Source of the DNA: Paenibacillus sp. BK033
Lineage (GTDB): Bacteria; Bacillota; Bacilli; Paenibacillales; Paenibacillaceae
DNA length: 64,000 bases
Direction: 5' to 3'
Assembly: GCF_004345425.1 (NCBI RefSeq)
Contig: NZ_SLVP01000002.1
Coordinates: forward strand, 690,651-754,650
A program made the translations under genes and the position numbers. Positions 35,294-42,953 of the stretch are shown piece by piece (the stretch's first letter is position 1; each line of letters starts with the position of its first letter). The notes under the pieces were generated by a model. It saw nothing but the letters and a program-made list of their open reading frames with translations, had not been told where the DNA came from and made no database searches.

Positions 35294-36817
35294 TTAACTC
35301 CCCTTCTTCATGCAAGCTTCTTTGAGGTAAACGCGATCGATTTTTCCGTTCGTCGTGAGCGGCATTGCGTCTAATGGCTCAATCCGATTGGGAATCATAT
35401 ACTTCGGCAGCTGCAGCTTCAGTTCTTTGACGATCGATCTGGCGTCCGTTTCGCCTACGAAGAATAAGACGATCTTCTCCGTGGTTTTGTCGTAAACGCA
35501 GCAAGCGCTCCTGACGCCTTCCAGCCGACTGACGTTCGCCTCGATTTCTCCGAGCTCGATGCGATACCCCATATGCTTGATCTGGTAATCTTTGCGCGAG
35601 ACGAACATCAGCTCGCCGCGCTCGTTGTATTTGCCCAAATCCCCCGTCCGGTAGATCAGTTCGGGATATAGAGCGTTTAACGGATTTTGTACGAAAACTT
35701 CGTTCGTCTTAGCGAAATCCCCATAATAACCCAGCGTCAGGCAAGTGCCTCGAATGCAAATTTCTCCGGTTTCCCCGGGAGCGGCTTCGCGATCGCCTGC
35801 ACCAAGCAAGAGGATTTCGGTATTCCGAAACGGCCTGCCGATCGGTAAAATCTCGTGTTCCTCGAACGCCCGTTCCACCTTGTAGTAACAAGACATGCCT
35901 GTCGCTTCGGTAGGGCCGTATAAGTTAACGAATTTCGCGTTAGGCAACGCGCTTCTCCACAGATTGAATTGTTTCACCGGGAATGCTTCGCTGCCGAACG
36001 CGACGGTATGCAGAAATTGCGGAACCAGCTTGTCCAGCACTTTGAAGGAAGAGATCATCGTTAACGCCGATACGACCCAGCATACGGTGTTTATGCGATA
36101 CTCGTTCAGGAACTCCACCAATTTGAGCGGGAACATAAACAGGCTTTTCGGGATGATATACGTCGTCGCTCCGAACTTCAGGGTCGGGAATAGCTCTTTA
36201 AAGCAAGCATCGAGATACAGCGGCGTCTGATTCCCGAATATCGTGTCTTCGCTCAGCGAAAGCACGTCGGATAAGTTTTCGATATAATCGATAACCGATC
36301 TATGGTTGGCGATGACGCCCTTCGGAACGCCCGTTGAGCCGGACGTGAAGACGACGTACACAGGATCCGTATCCAAGGCGGAAAGACGTATTCGGGTTAA
36401 TGCCTCGTCGTCGACAGGACCTTGAATCAGGTCGTCGAACAGATGCACATTCCCTTGAAAGTCGATGGCATCGGCGCTTTCCTTCGTCGACTCGTCGCAG
36501 ATGATCGCGCCGGGATTTATCTTCCTAACGATCGTCTCGATGCGGGTGCGTGGCATCTCGTCGTCTAGCGGTACGTAGAAATTGCCGCTGTAGATAACGC
36601 CGTAATAAGCCGCGATCGCTTTCGGACTCCTGTTCATAAATACGACGATCGGTTGCTTTTGCAAATTGTGCTTGTTCAGAAACGTGCCGATCGCTCTGGA
36701 CTGCCCGTACACTGCTTGGAACGTAAGGCCGAATTCTTCGTTCGCGTAAGCTGTTTTGTCCGGCACTCTTCGTACCGTATGCTCTAAATACTCCATGACA
36801 TTGAACTGCATAGGCAA
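35294..36817 (-). CDS. Adenylating amino-acid:carrier-protein ligase (DltA-related)
   Basis: 507 residues, ANL superfamily. Core motifs: FTSGSTGVPKG (phosphate loop), YGPTEATG, YRTGDLGKYNERGEL, and the C-terminal PLTTNGKIDR with the adenylation Lys. Asp is kept in the A4 region (LYLDACFKELFP), as in enzymes binding an alpha-amino group. Where DltA has FCGE, whose Cys helps select D-Ala, this protein has FGSE, so another amino acid is plausible. It loads the adjacent carrier protein. Class known; substrate not. Confidence 0.88.
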   Translation of the reverse strand: MPMQFNVMEYLEHTVRRVPDKTAYANEEFGLTFQAVYGQSRAIGTFLNKHNLQKQPIVVFMNRSPKAIAAYYGVIYSGNFYVPLDDEMPRTRIETIVRKINPGAIICDESTKESADAIDFQGNVHLFDDLIQGPVDDEALTRIRLSALDTDPVYVVFTSGSTGVPKGVIANHRSVIDYIENLSDVLSLSEDTIFGNQTPLYLDACFKELFPTLKFGATTYIIPKSLFMFPLKLVEFLNEYRINTVCWVVSALTMISSFKVLDKLVPQFLHTVAFGSEAFPVKQFNLWRSALPNAKFVNLYGPTEATGMSCYYKVERAFEEHEILPIGRPFRNTEILLLGAGDREAAPGETGEICIRGTCLTLGYYGDFAKTNEVFVQNPLNALYPELIYRTGDLGKYNERGELMFVSRKDYQIKHMGYRIELGEIEANVSRLEGVRSACCVYDKTTEKIVLFFVGETDARSIVKELKLQLPKYMIPNRIEPLDAMPLTTNGKIDRVYLKEACMKKGS

Positions 36818-36829
36818 ACCTTGCCTTTC

Positions 36830-37753
36830 TTATTTTAGATACTTGCTTCTTTCTTTGAGCGGTTTGGTCGGCGTTGCCGGATGTTTAGTCTTATCGAATA
36901 GGTAGTAGTTCTTAAATTGCTTATTGAATAATGCCAGTTCTGCGTCCGTAAGCAGGAAAGTCGTATTCTTTTTGATCGTGGGAGTGGTATCGAAGTGATA
37001 CCAGGCGCCATCGACTTTGACTAAGCTCCAGAAATGTTTCGTTTTTCTGCCCTTGTCCCGAATCACGGTTTGCGTTTCGAAGCCGCTTCTCTCCAACAGT
37101 ATCTTTGCAGTGGCGTAATACACGAAGCAGTCACCCGTACCTTGTTTAAACCCTTGAAGGGCGCCTTTTCGCCAATCGGTGTGGCTGGAACTGTCGACAT
37201 AGCCGATGTTGTACTTGGTCCATTTGAAGATTGCCCATAATTTGTCGACTTCCGTCATGTTTTCCGTCAAGATCTTGGCGAGTACGGTATCCGCCAGTTT
37301 ATTCAATTCTTCTTCGTTGAGGGGGCTCGCAGGCTTTACCTTGACCGTTACGGTAGCTTCCGCTTGGGCAGCATTGCCTGCGGCGTCCTGGGCCCTATAC
37401 GTAATGTTGTAAACGCCGGCTTTCTTTAGGTTGACGCCGCTCGTATCTACGGCCAAAGCGACGTTCGTATCGTGATTATCCTTAACGGTTACGCCGGTCT
37501 TGTAAGAAACGCGGTCTCCGATAAAAACGGTTAAATTTTGGACTCCCGTGATTGCGGGCGGCTCCGTATCAGCCTTGGTGTCCGGCGTGGCAGCAGACGC
37601 TGCGGCCGGTGTGGCAGTCGGCGTGGCTGAGGGCTTGTTATCCGCCGATATGCTGTCCATCGAAGTCCAAATAACCAACGCGGCAATAAGAACGAAGGCA
37701 ACTCCTAAGATGACCTTGCTTCGTCTAGTGCGTCTAGTTCGTCTTGTGCGCAT
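36830..37753 (-). CDS. Membrane-anchored transglutaminase-like protein with DUF5011-type Ig domain
   Basis: 307 residues from ATG 37753 with a GGAG site; the open frame extends upstream to a TTG without one. An Arg-rich start (RTRRTRRTRR) precedes one membrane helix (about 13-31). A Thr/Pro/Ala linker, an Ig-like DUF5011 domain (about 66-138) and a transglutaminase-like domain (150-300) follow. Cys209 (GTGDCF), His240 (KHFWS) and Asp255 (FDTTP) form a full triad. It is the first gene of the dlt-like operon, facing the wall, where it could cleave or cross-link an amide. Confidence 0.85.
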   Translation of the reverse strand: MRTRRTRRTRRSKVILGVAFVLIAALVIWTSMDSISADNKPSATPTATPAAASAATPDTKADTEPPAITGVQNLTVFIGDRVSYKTGVTVKDNHDTNVALAVDTSGVNLKKAGVYNITYRAQDAAGNAAQAEATVTVKVKPASPLNEEELNKLADTVLAKILTENMTEVDKLWAIFKWTKYNIGYVDSSSHTDWRKGALQGFKQGTGDCFVYYATAKILLERSGFETQTVIRDKGRKTKHFWSLVKVDGAWYHFDTTPTIKKNTTFLLTDAELALFNKQFKNYYLFDKTKHPATPTKPLKERSKYLK

Positions 37754-37921
37754 GCGGCAACTCCATTCCTGTCGAATCTTTACGAATAATTTCAATTCAT
37801 TTCAATATACTATAGCCAAAACCGGATTACGGAATTCAAGAATTTTCATTTCATTGAAAAGCTTTAATAGCATTTCAGTCGAAATTTTACGAAAAAGATG
37901 ATAATACAAAATAAGGTAGAG

Positions 37922-38668
37922 ATGATGAAACGACCTCAATTAGGCGTAATAGGCGGGATGGGACCGAAGGCGACATCCGTCTTCTACGACAGAGTTATTG
38001 AATTCACCGAAGCGGACGCGGATCAAGACCATATCGACATGATTATTCTGAATCATGCGTCATTGCCGGACCGAACGAGCTCGATCCTTGAACGGAAAGA
38101 TCGGCAATTCCTGCGGCTCATCCAAGCGGACATCGCGCTGCTTGAGCATGCGAAAGTGTCTAACATCGTGATGCCTTGCAATACGGCGCACCGTTTCTTC
38201 GACGACATTCAAGGCATGACGGCTATTCCGATCGTCAACATGGTAAAAGAAACGGTCGAGGAACTGCTCGCGAAGCATAAAGCGAATCGTAAAATCGGCA
38301 TTCTCGCGACCGACGCCACCCTTCAAACCGATATCTATTCGAATGTCCTGCGGCAATACGGCCTTGAGCCGGTTATCCCGAGCCCGGGCATGCAACAAAG
38401 CATTATGAGCATCATCTATGAAGATATCAAAAAAACCGGACACTCGGATGCTCGTGTGCTCGAAGGTATCATGACGGAAATGCTCCAGCGGGAAAAATGC
38501 GACGGCCTCGTTCTCGCGTGCACGGAATTATCGTGCATCGAATTAGGCGAATCCGTGCGGCCTTACTTTATCGACGCCTTGGACGTGCTCGTGCATCGGT
38601 CCATTACGTTGTCCGGCGGTACGATCAAGTCAGCGTGCTCCGAACGGCTGTTCATAGAGAAATCATGA
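37922..38668 (+). CDS. Aspartate/glutamate racemase family protein, copy 1
   Basis: About 248 residues from the ATG ATG pair at 37922/37925. GVIGGMGPKATSVF opens the protein, and the two catalytic Cys lie in MPCNTAHRFF and LACTELSC. Cofactor-independent racemases of this family interconvert L- and D-Asp/Glu, or broader amino acids. It is divergent from the dlt-like operon, with 168 bp between, suggesting that it provides a D-amino acid for the adenylating ligase. A paralogue lies at 39920-40642. Confidence 0.9.
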   Translation: MMKRPQLGVIGGMGPKATSVFYDRVIEFTEADADQDHIDMIILNHASLPDRTSSILERKDRQFLRLIQADIALLEHAKVSNIVMPCNTAHRFFDDIQGMTAIPIVNMVKETVEELLAKHKANRKIGILATDATLQTDIYSNVLRQYGLEPVIPSPGMQQSIMSIIYEDIKKTGHSDARVLEGIMTEMLQREKCDGLVLACTELSCIELGESVRPYFIDALDVLVHRSITLSGGTIKSACSERLFIEKS

Positions 38669-38758
38669 AGACGAATCGCACGCCTAATTCTTTGGTAATA
38701 AACTTGGACAATGCTCGATCACGCATCCAGCTGTCTTTCCGGTGTAACAGGCGGATAA

Positions 38759-38868
38759 GGTCGGCAGATTGCCGAAGGCTATCCAGTTAGATTTGTTATT
38801 CTAGAAATATGGGAATCACCTCATCATCTTGGAATTGTACGAAACTGTGGTGAAGCCGTATTGAAAGA
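38759..38868 (+). pseudogene. Possible coding remnant, unidentified
   Basis: An open stretch with no start codon reads like protein (GYPVRFVILEIWESPHHLG, then IVRNCGEAVL) before it runs into the terminator hairpin at 38868. It could be the tail of a lost gene. I cannot assign a family. It directly follows racemase copy 1. Confidence 0.3.
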
Positions 38869-38919
38869 AAAACCTTCATTCCTACACGAATGCTCGTGCT
38901 TGAATGAAGGTTTTTATGA
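38868..38919. terminator. Terminator between racemase 1 and the response-regulator side
   Basis: AAAAACCTTCATT pairs with AATGAAGGTTTTT around a 20-base loop that can itself pair (ACGA..TCGT). A- and T-runs flank it, so it can serve both convergent transcripts. Confidence 0.85.
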
Positions 38920-38927
38920 AAACCGGC

Positions 38928-39043
38928 TCATTGAACAGCTACATCGTATTTTTTCAAGTACTGTATGAAGACAGAAATGTCCTTGTCTTGCTCTTGCTGC
39001 CAGTCGGAAATGATATGGCGGGGATGAAATCTAATTTAGCCAC
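38928..39043 (-). pseudogene. Small frameshifted gene downstream of the response regulator
   Basis: GTG at 39043 has a strong GGAAAGGAG site. The frame is lost at a CCCC run near 39020. Adding one C would give a 38-residue protein containing DFIPRHIISDWQQEQDKD and ending in YLKKYDVAVQ. Either a real one-base deletion or a sequencing error in the C-run. It lies 100 bp downstream of the response-regulator gene on the same strand. Confidence 0.4.
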
Positions 39044-39099
39044 CTGATCTCTCCTTTCCCTTGATATAACCTGCAAAACCGCGCACATTAGATTTCATC
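39023..39099. repeat. 13-bp perfect inverted repeat around a ribosome binding site
   Basis: GATGAAATCTAAT (39023-39035) and ATTAGATTTCATC (39087-39099) are exact complements 51 bp apart. In minus-strand RNA they would close a loop holding the GGAAAGGAG site and GTG start of the small frameshifted gene. Confidence 0.65.
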
Positions 39100-39143
39100 T
39101 CTAAATGAAACTTTTGGGGTCCTAATACAGTTCTCAGCACCCA

Positions 39144-39845
39144 TCATTCATTATCTAGTGTTACAGGAATAATTTTATAACCAATTCCGTTAATCGTTTG
39201 AATGAGCCCTTGCCATCTTCCAAGCTTCTTGCGGAGCCTTTGGATATGAATATCTACCGTTCTGGTTCCCCCGGCATAATTAATATCCCATACCTTCTTC
39301 AGCAGCACCTTTCTGGAATATACCCGATCAGGATTACATGCAAGCTCAACGAGAAGGTCAAACTCTTTTAGCGTCAAGTCTAGTTCATGACCATCCATCC
39401 TCACCGTCCGACTATATAACTGAATCGATAAACCACCCATCTCAATATTTACTTTCTCAAGCTCATTACTATTGTCATATGCAAAATTTCTCCTACGGTA
39501 TAATGCCTTTACTCGGACCAGCACCTCCCGGATATCAAAAGGTTTGGTCATGTAATCATCCGCACCTAATTCCAGGCCAAGCACCTTGTCTACGATATCG
39601 TTTTTCACAGTCAGCAAAAGCACGCCTGGCCGTTCTTTCTGATTAAGCTTACGGAAAACCTCATATCCGTTCATTTTAGGCATCATAATGTCAAGAATAA
39701 TTACGTCGGGTTTAAATGCTTCCGCTTTTTCTAGAGCTTCCTCCCCGTCAGCAGCGGTTCTGACCGTGTAGCCTTCTCGCTCAAGCGCATAAGTTATGGC
39801 ACTAGAAATGCTGAAGTCGTCTTCTACAACAAGTACTTTCATCAT
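39144..39845 (-). CDS. OmpR-family response regulator (orphan)
   Basis: 233 residues: receiver domain 1-120 with phospho-acceptor Asp52 (IILDIMMP), acidic pocket VVEDD and Lys in MTKPFD; then a winged-helix domain (135-228) with LTLKEFDLLVELACNPDRV and RTVDIHIQRLRKKL. AAAGGGG precedes the start. No histidine kinase is encoded nearby, so its partner is elsewhere. It lies between two racemase genes. A TGTAAC direct repeat with 11-bp period upstream of racemase 2 would suit such a regulator. Confidence 0.92.
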   Translation of the reverse strand: MMKVLVVEDDFSISSAITYALEREGYTVRTAADGEEALEKAEAFKPDVIILDIMMPKMNGYEVFRKLNQKERPGVLLLTVKNDIVDKVLGLELGADDYMTKPFDIREVLVRVKALYRRRNFAYDNSNELEKVNIEMGGLSIQLYSRTVRMDGHELDLTLKEFDLLVELACNPDRVYSRKVLLKKVWDINYAGGTRTVDIHIQRLRKKLGRWQGLIQTINGIGYKIIPVTLDNE

Positions 39846-39919
39846 AATAAACCCCTTTTGAACCAGCTCTTGACTCCATTAAATCATTGAAGAAGTTATA
39901 TCTTTCCGTCATGCATGTA

Positions 39920-40642
39920 TTATGTAAAATCAGAAGTTATAACTCTTTTACCTGAACGAAGAATTGATTGCTCTACGAGTACATCCATAGCATCAATACA
40001 ATATCTTTTAATATTTTGCCGCAATGGTATACTTGATAATTCCGTGCAAGCAATTACGACGCAGTCACAACCGAAGTCGCTCAGTAGCTTCTCTATTATC
40101 TCCTCGATTTCTGCTGGCTTAACCTGTTGATTTTTCTTCAGTTTCTCATAAATGATACTCATGATACGTTTCTGTATTTCTTCATTCGGCTTGAATAGTT
40201 TAAGGTTCAAATTTTCACATTCTTTGCTATATACCCCGTTATGCAAGGTTCCATCAGTCGCTAAAATCCCTATTTTACTGCCTGATCCAAACTTATCCGT
40301 CACGAGCTTAAGTGTCTCGTTAACCATGTTTATAATGGGAATGGGGGTCATTTCCTGCATCTCATCATAAAAGCAATGTGCGGTGTTGCAGGGTATTGCA
40401 ATATTGGACACACCGGCATTATGAAGGAGAGCCATGTCTTTAGATATTTTATTTAAAAATAGATCCCCTTCCTTCTTTCGAAGAACATCGGTCCGGTCAG
40501 GAAGACTTGTATGATTAAGAATAATGATATTAATGTGGTTCTGATCCAGATCCGCATTCGTTTTATTTATTATTTTTTCAAAAAAAACCGAGGTCGCTTT
40601 GGGACCCATTCCTCCAATAATACCTAAGCTCCCATGTTCCAT
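39920..40642 (-). CDS. Aspartate/glutamate racemase family protein, copy 2
   Basis: 240 residues, both catalytic Cys present (IPCNTAHCFYDE and IACTELSS). Same opening GIIGGMGPKATSVFF as copy 1, but more AT-rich in codon use and rich in Asn/Lys, so not a recent tandem copy. Box H of the regulon promoter module lies about 260 bp upstream in the right orientation, and an OmpR-type direct repeat lies between them. It may supply a D-amino acid, or act on another substrate under stress. Confidence 0.88.
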   Translation of the reverse strand: MEHGSLGIIGGMGPKATSVFFEKIINKTNADLDQNHINIIILNHTSLPDRTDVLRKKEGDLFLNKISKDMALLHNAGVSNIAIPCNTAHCFYDEMQEMTPIPIINMVNETLKLVTDKFGSGSKIGILATDGTLHNGVYSKECENLNLKLFKPNEEIQKRIMSIIYEKLKKNQQVKPAEIEEIIEKLLSDFGCDCVVIACTELSSIPLRQNIKRYCIDAMDVLVEQSILRSGKRVITSDFT

Positions 40643-40789
40643 CTTCGTTCACCTACTTAGCCTGCATATTAAAAATTCGAACCACTGGCTATTCCGTAAT
40701 GTATTATCCATATCACCTTGTAAACTTTGGTTCAGTTAATAGCACTAAACTAATCATGCAAAAAACATATCTCAAAAATACATACAAGA

Positions 40790-40808
40790 TGTAACTTCTT
40801 TGTAACAT
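40790..40808 (-). promoter_or_regulatory. TGTAAC direct repeat with 11-bp period
   Basis: TGTAAC at 40790-40795 and 40801-40806, one helical turn apart, the spacing used by OmpR/PhoB-type dimers. It is 148 bp upstream of the racemase-2 start and near the orphan response regulator. Confidence 0.4.
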
Positions 40809-40890
40809 TTTAATTAATGGATGAATGAATCCGAATACTTCGAATTTATTCTTAGCTCCATCACGTGCAGCGTCATTAGAGGGAATAAAA

Positions 40891-40970
40891 CGTTACGGGC
40901 CAACTATAACAGCTATTATCCCCATCCGTAAGAAGGCTGTTTTTTTATATATGCTTTATAAAAGTAAAGC
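40891..40970 (-). promoter_or_regulatory. Regulon promoter module, copy H (racemase 2)
   Basis: Palindrome GCTTTA-N6-TAAAGC at 40953-40970, GCCTTCTTACG block, extended -10 TGTTATAGT (hexamer at 40903-40908), with the same 44-bp distance. The downstream CTCGAGG box is not conserved in this copy. The nearest gene in its direction is the racemase at 39920-40642. Confidence 0.8.
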
Positions 40971-41065
40971 CATGCTCCTAGCAACGCATAAGATCTCTAT
41001 TCCAAAATCAACCAGATATTTGTCTAGTGAATAAGCGAAGCGAATCATTCCCGCAATGATCATAG

Positions 41066-41100
41066 AAACAGCCTGCTGAGCATTCAGCAGGCTGTTTCTT
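41066..41100. terminator. Terminator of SDR copy 2
   Basis: AGAAACAGCCTGCTGA pairs with TCAGCAGGCTGTTTCT around a four-base loop, a perfect 16-bp stem. It lies 33 bp beyond the SDR stop. Confidence 0.85.
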
Positions 41101-41132
41101 ATATTTTGAAATATGAAATATATACGATGGCC

Positions 41133-42119
41133 TTAGTTTTCAAATTTTATGCCAATTAATTGCTCACTTAATTTCCATAGTCTTTCCGCTTCTTTGGGAT
41201 CAACCGCCCACTCAAATACGCCGGGAGTGTAAGGCGTGTCCGTCATGCCTGCAATATCTCCGTTTTCGCAATAGACCCCGCCCTTTCCGTCCAGCTGAGG
41301 ATGAACGGCGCACCAAATCAAAGTGGCCGCCCCTTCTTCAATCGTTTTGATTTCATCGTTATACTCGGTAAAAACACGCTCACCTTGTTCGTTTAAAGCG
41401 CCCATTGCACGCAATTCGTCATCCGTTAAATGACGGGCCAAATCTGTGGCGATCGTGCCTGGATGAACCGAAAATGCTCGCACTCCGTGAGGCTTTCCGC
41501 GCTTGTCCATTGCAACGGCAAACAAAGCGTTGGCTGTTTTGGATCTGGCGTAAGCAAGCCATTTGTCATATTCGCCCGAGTTAAAATTCGGATCCACAAA
41601 ATCAAAAGCGCTGAGTTGTAAGGCACGCGATGAGACTGAAACAATTCTTGCGCCTTTTGCCTTCTCAAGCGCCGGCCATAACCTTAACGCCAGTTGAAAA
41701 TGTCCCAAATGATTGGTTGCAAGCTGAGACTCAAACCCCCGGGAATCACGAACAAGCGGAGCTGCCATTATTCCCCCGGCATTAAGAAGAATGTGTAAAG
41801 GCCTGCCAGAAGCAAGAAAACGCGTTGCAAACGCATCAATCGAGGCTGGATCCATAAGATCTAAACGTTCGAGTTCCACACCGGACACTCCCTCAAGTGC
41901 TGTTTGTGCTTTTTCCAACGCGCGAGCGGGAACAATAACCCGTGCCCCGGCAGAAGCAAGGGCTTTGACGGCTTCGAGTCCGAGTCCGGAATAACCACCT
42001 GTCACGATAGCCATTTTTCCGCGAAGGTCCTGTTCCCCAATTATCGTCTGTGCAGTCGTTCTTGGACCAAACCCGGATGCTATGGGGGTTTGAAGGCCAA
42101 AGTCGTTTTGAATTGTCAT
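41133..42119 (-). CDS. Short-chain dehydrogenase/reductase, copy 2
   Basis: 328 residues from ATG 42119, set by GGAGGT; an ATG at 42134 overlaps that site. TGGYSGLG binds NAD(P), YARSK gives the catalytic Tyr and Lys, and GGVYCENGDIAG matches copy 1 at 29101. It has its own regulon module (copy B) only 56 bp upstream, unlike copy 1, which is under MerR. Likely reduces a reactive carbonyl, but the substrate is unknown. Confidence 0.9.
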   Translation of the reverse strand: MTIQNDFGLQTPIASGFGPRTTAQTIIGEQDLRGKMAIVTGGYSGLGLEAVKALASAGARVIVPARALEKAQTALEGVSGVELERLDLMDPASIDAFATRFLASGRPLHILLNAGGIMAAPLVRDSRGFESQLATNHLGHFQLALRLWPALEKAKGARIVSVSSRALQLSAFDFVDPNFNSGEYDKWLAYARSKTANALFAVAMDKRGKPHGVRAFSVHPGTIATDLARHLTDDELRAMGALNEQGERVFTEYNDEIKTIEEGAATLIWCAVHPQLDGKGGVYCENGDIAGMTDTPYTPGVFEWAVDPKEAERLWKLSEQLIGIKFEN

Positions 42120-42163
42120 AGGTGTAACCTCCATGCTTGTTTAAAGTGACGGGCTATGTCGTA

Positions 42164-42242
42164 CCTCGAGGACAACTATAACAGGTATTGATTTATTTCA
42201 TAAGGAGGCACTTTTTTTAAATATGCTTTATAAATCTAAAGT
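42164..42242 (-). promoter_or_regulatory. Regulon promoter module, copy B (SDR 2)
   Basis: Palindrome GCTTTA-N6-TAAAGT at 42225-42242, GCCTCCTTATG block, extended -10 TGTTATAGT (42175-42180), and perfect CCTCGAGG at 42164-42171. Distance from palindrome to -10 is 44 bp. Confidence 0.9.
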
Positions 42243-42404
42243 GCCTGCACTGTCTTAATCATTTATTACCGCTTTTTATGGGCTTGAATTTCGAATAAGG
42301 AAACAGACATGGACTCATAATACTAGGACAATTGGTCATGCATGTAATCATGTCCTTTTATAATTGGCATATTTCTTCCAGTGACATCGCATTTTTTTGC
42401 ACTA

Positions 42405-42428
42405 TACTTTAAATTAGATACTTTAAAT
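42405..42428 (+). promoter_or_regulatory. Repeated ACTTTA half-sites upstream of the HxlR gene
   Basis: TACTTTAAAT occurs at 42405-42414 and 42419-42428. ACTTTA is the half-site of the regulon palindrome, so the HxlR protein may bind here and control itself. The inverted arrangement of the full palindrome is missing. Confidence 0.4.
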
Positions 42429-42457
42429 ATTAGGCTAACATTATAATTGATTGTGAG

Positions 42458-42802
42458 ATGATAAAATTGGAGTCCTCGAAGTTTGATCTTGATTGCATTA
42501 CATCAATTTCTGAGGTGTTGCAATTCCTTTCAGGAAAATGGACATTTCTTGTCATAACGGAGTTATTAAAAGAACCTCAGCGGTTCAACCATTTACGAAG
42601 AAGTTTAGGGAACATTAATACAAAGGGATTAACGGATACCTTGCGCAATTTAGAAGAACATCAAATGATAAAAAGAGAAGTATTTTCTACCGTACCGGTC
42701 ACAGTGGAGTATTCCATTACTGAAAAGGGAAAAGCTTTTACAGACGTGTTTAATGAAATACATCGATGGAAAAACGAATGGGAAGCGCCGGTTTTAAAAT
42801 AA
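42458..42802 (+). CDS. HxlR/DUF24-family transcriptional regulator with single Cys
   Basis: 114 residues, winged helix. FLSGKWTFLVITELL and RFNHLRRSLGNINTKGLTDTLR are family signatures. Its only Cys, residue 13 (DLDCITSISEVLQFL), is at the place of the redox-sensing Cys of YodB, CatR and HypR, which respond to quinones, diamide or hypochlorite. Some family members repress, others (HxlR, HypR) activate. It lies between SDR 2 and the nitroreductase and is my first candidate for the regulator of the eight-copy promoter module. The ribosome binding site is weak. Confidence 0.9.
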   Translation: MIKLESSKFDLDCITSISEVLQFLSGKWTFLVITELLKEPQRFNHLRRSLGNINTKGLTDTLRNLEEHQMIKREVFSTVPVTVEYSITEKGKAFTDVFNEIHRWKNEWEAPVLK

Positions 42803-42824
42803 TATAACGTCAATGGTCTTCAAA

Positions 42825-42856
42825 CGCCCACCGGTACTAAATCGGTGCGCGTTATT
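42825..42856 (+). terminator. Terminator of the HxlR gene
   Basis: AACGCCCACCGGT pairs with CGGTGCGCGTT, followed by ATTTTTGTTT, 23 bp after the stop. Confidence 0.75.
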
Positions 42857-42894
42857 TTTGTTTGGCCGCTTAAAATGATGGTTCCAAAGAAGAA

Positions 42895-42936
42895 GGTTTC
42901 CTAAGGGCCAAAATGGTTGACCTTTAAGAAACCCCC
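42895..42936 (-). terminator. Terminator of the nitroreductase gene
   Basis: GGTTTC-TTAAAGG pairs with CCCTTA-GAAACC across a 12-base loop, 18 bp beyond the nitroreductase stop on the minus strand. The following sequence is TTCTTCTTT. Confidence 0.6.
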
Positions 42937-42953
42937 TCATTATTTTTACGGTA

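Noticed and set aside
35059..36817. Nonribosomal peptide synthetase fragment
   Set aside because: A stand-alone ligase and carrier are followed by MBOAT and SGNH genes with no condensation or thioesterase domain, which matches dlt-type transfer.
40825..41034. Plus-strand open frame of 69 codons across module H
   Set aside because: It runs through a conserved promoter module and has no ribosome binding site.
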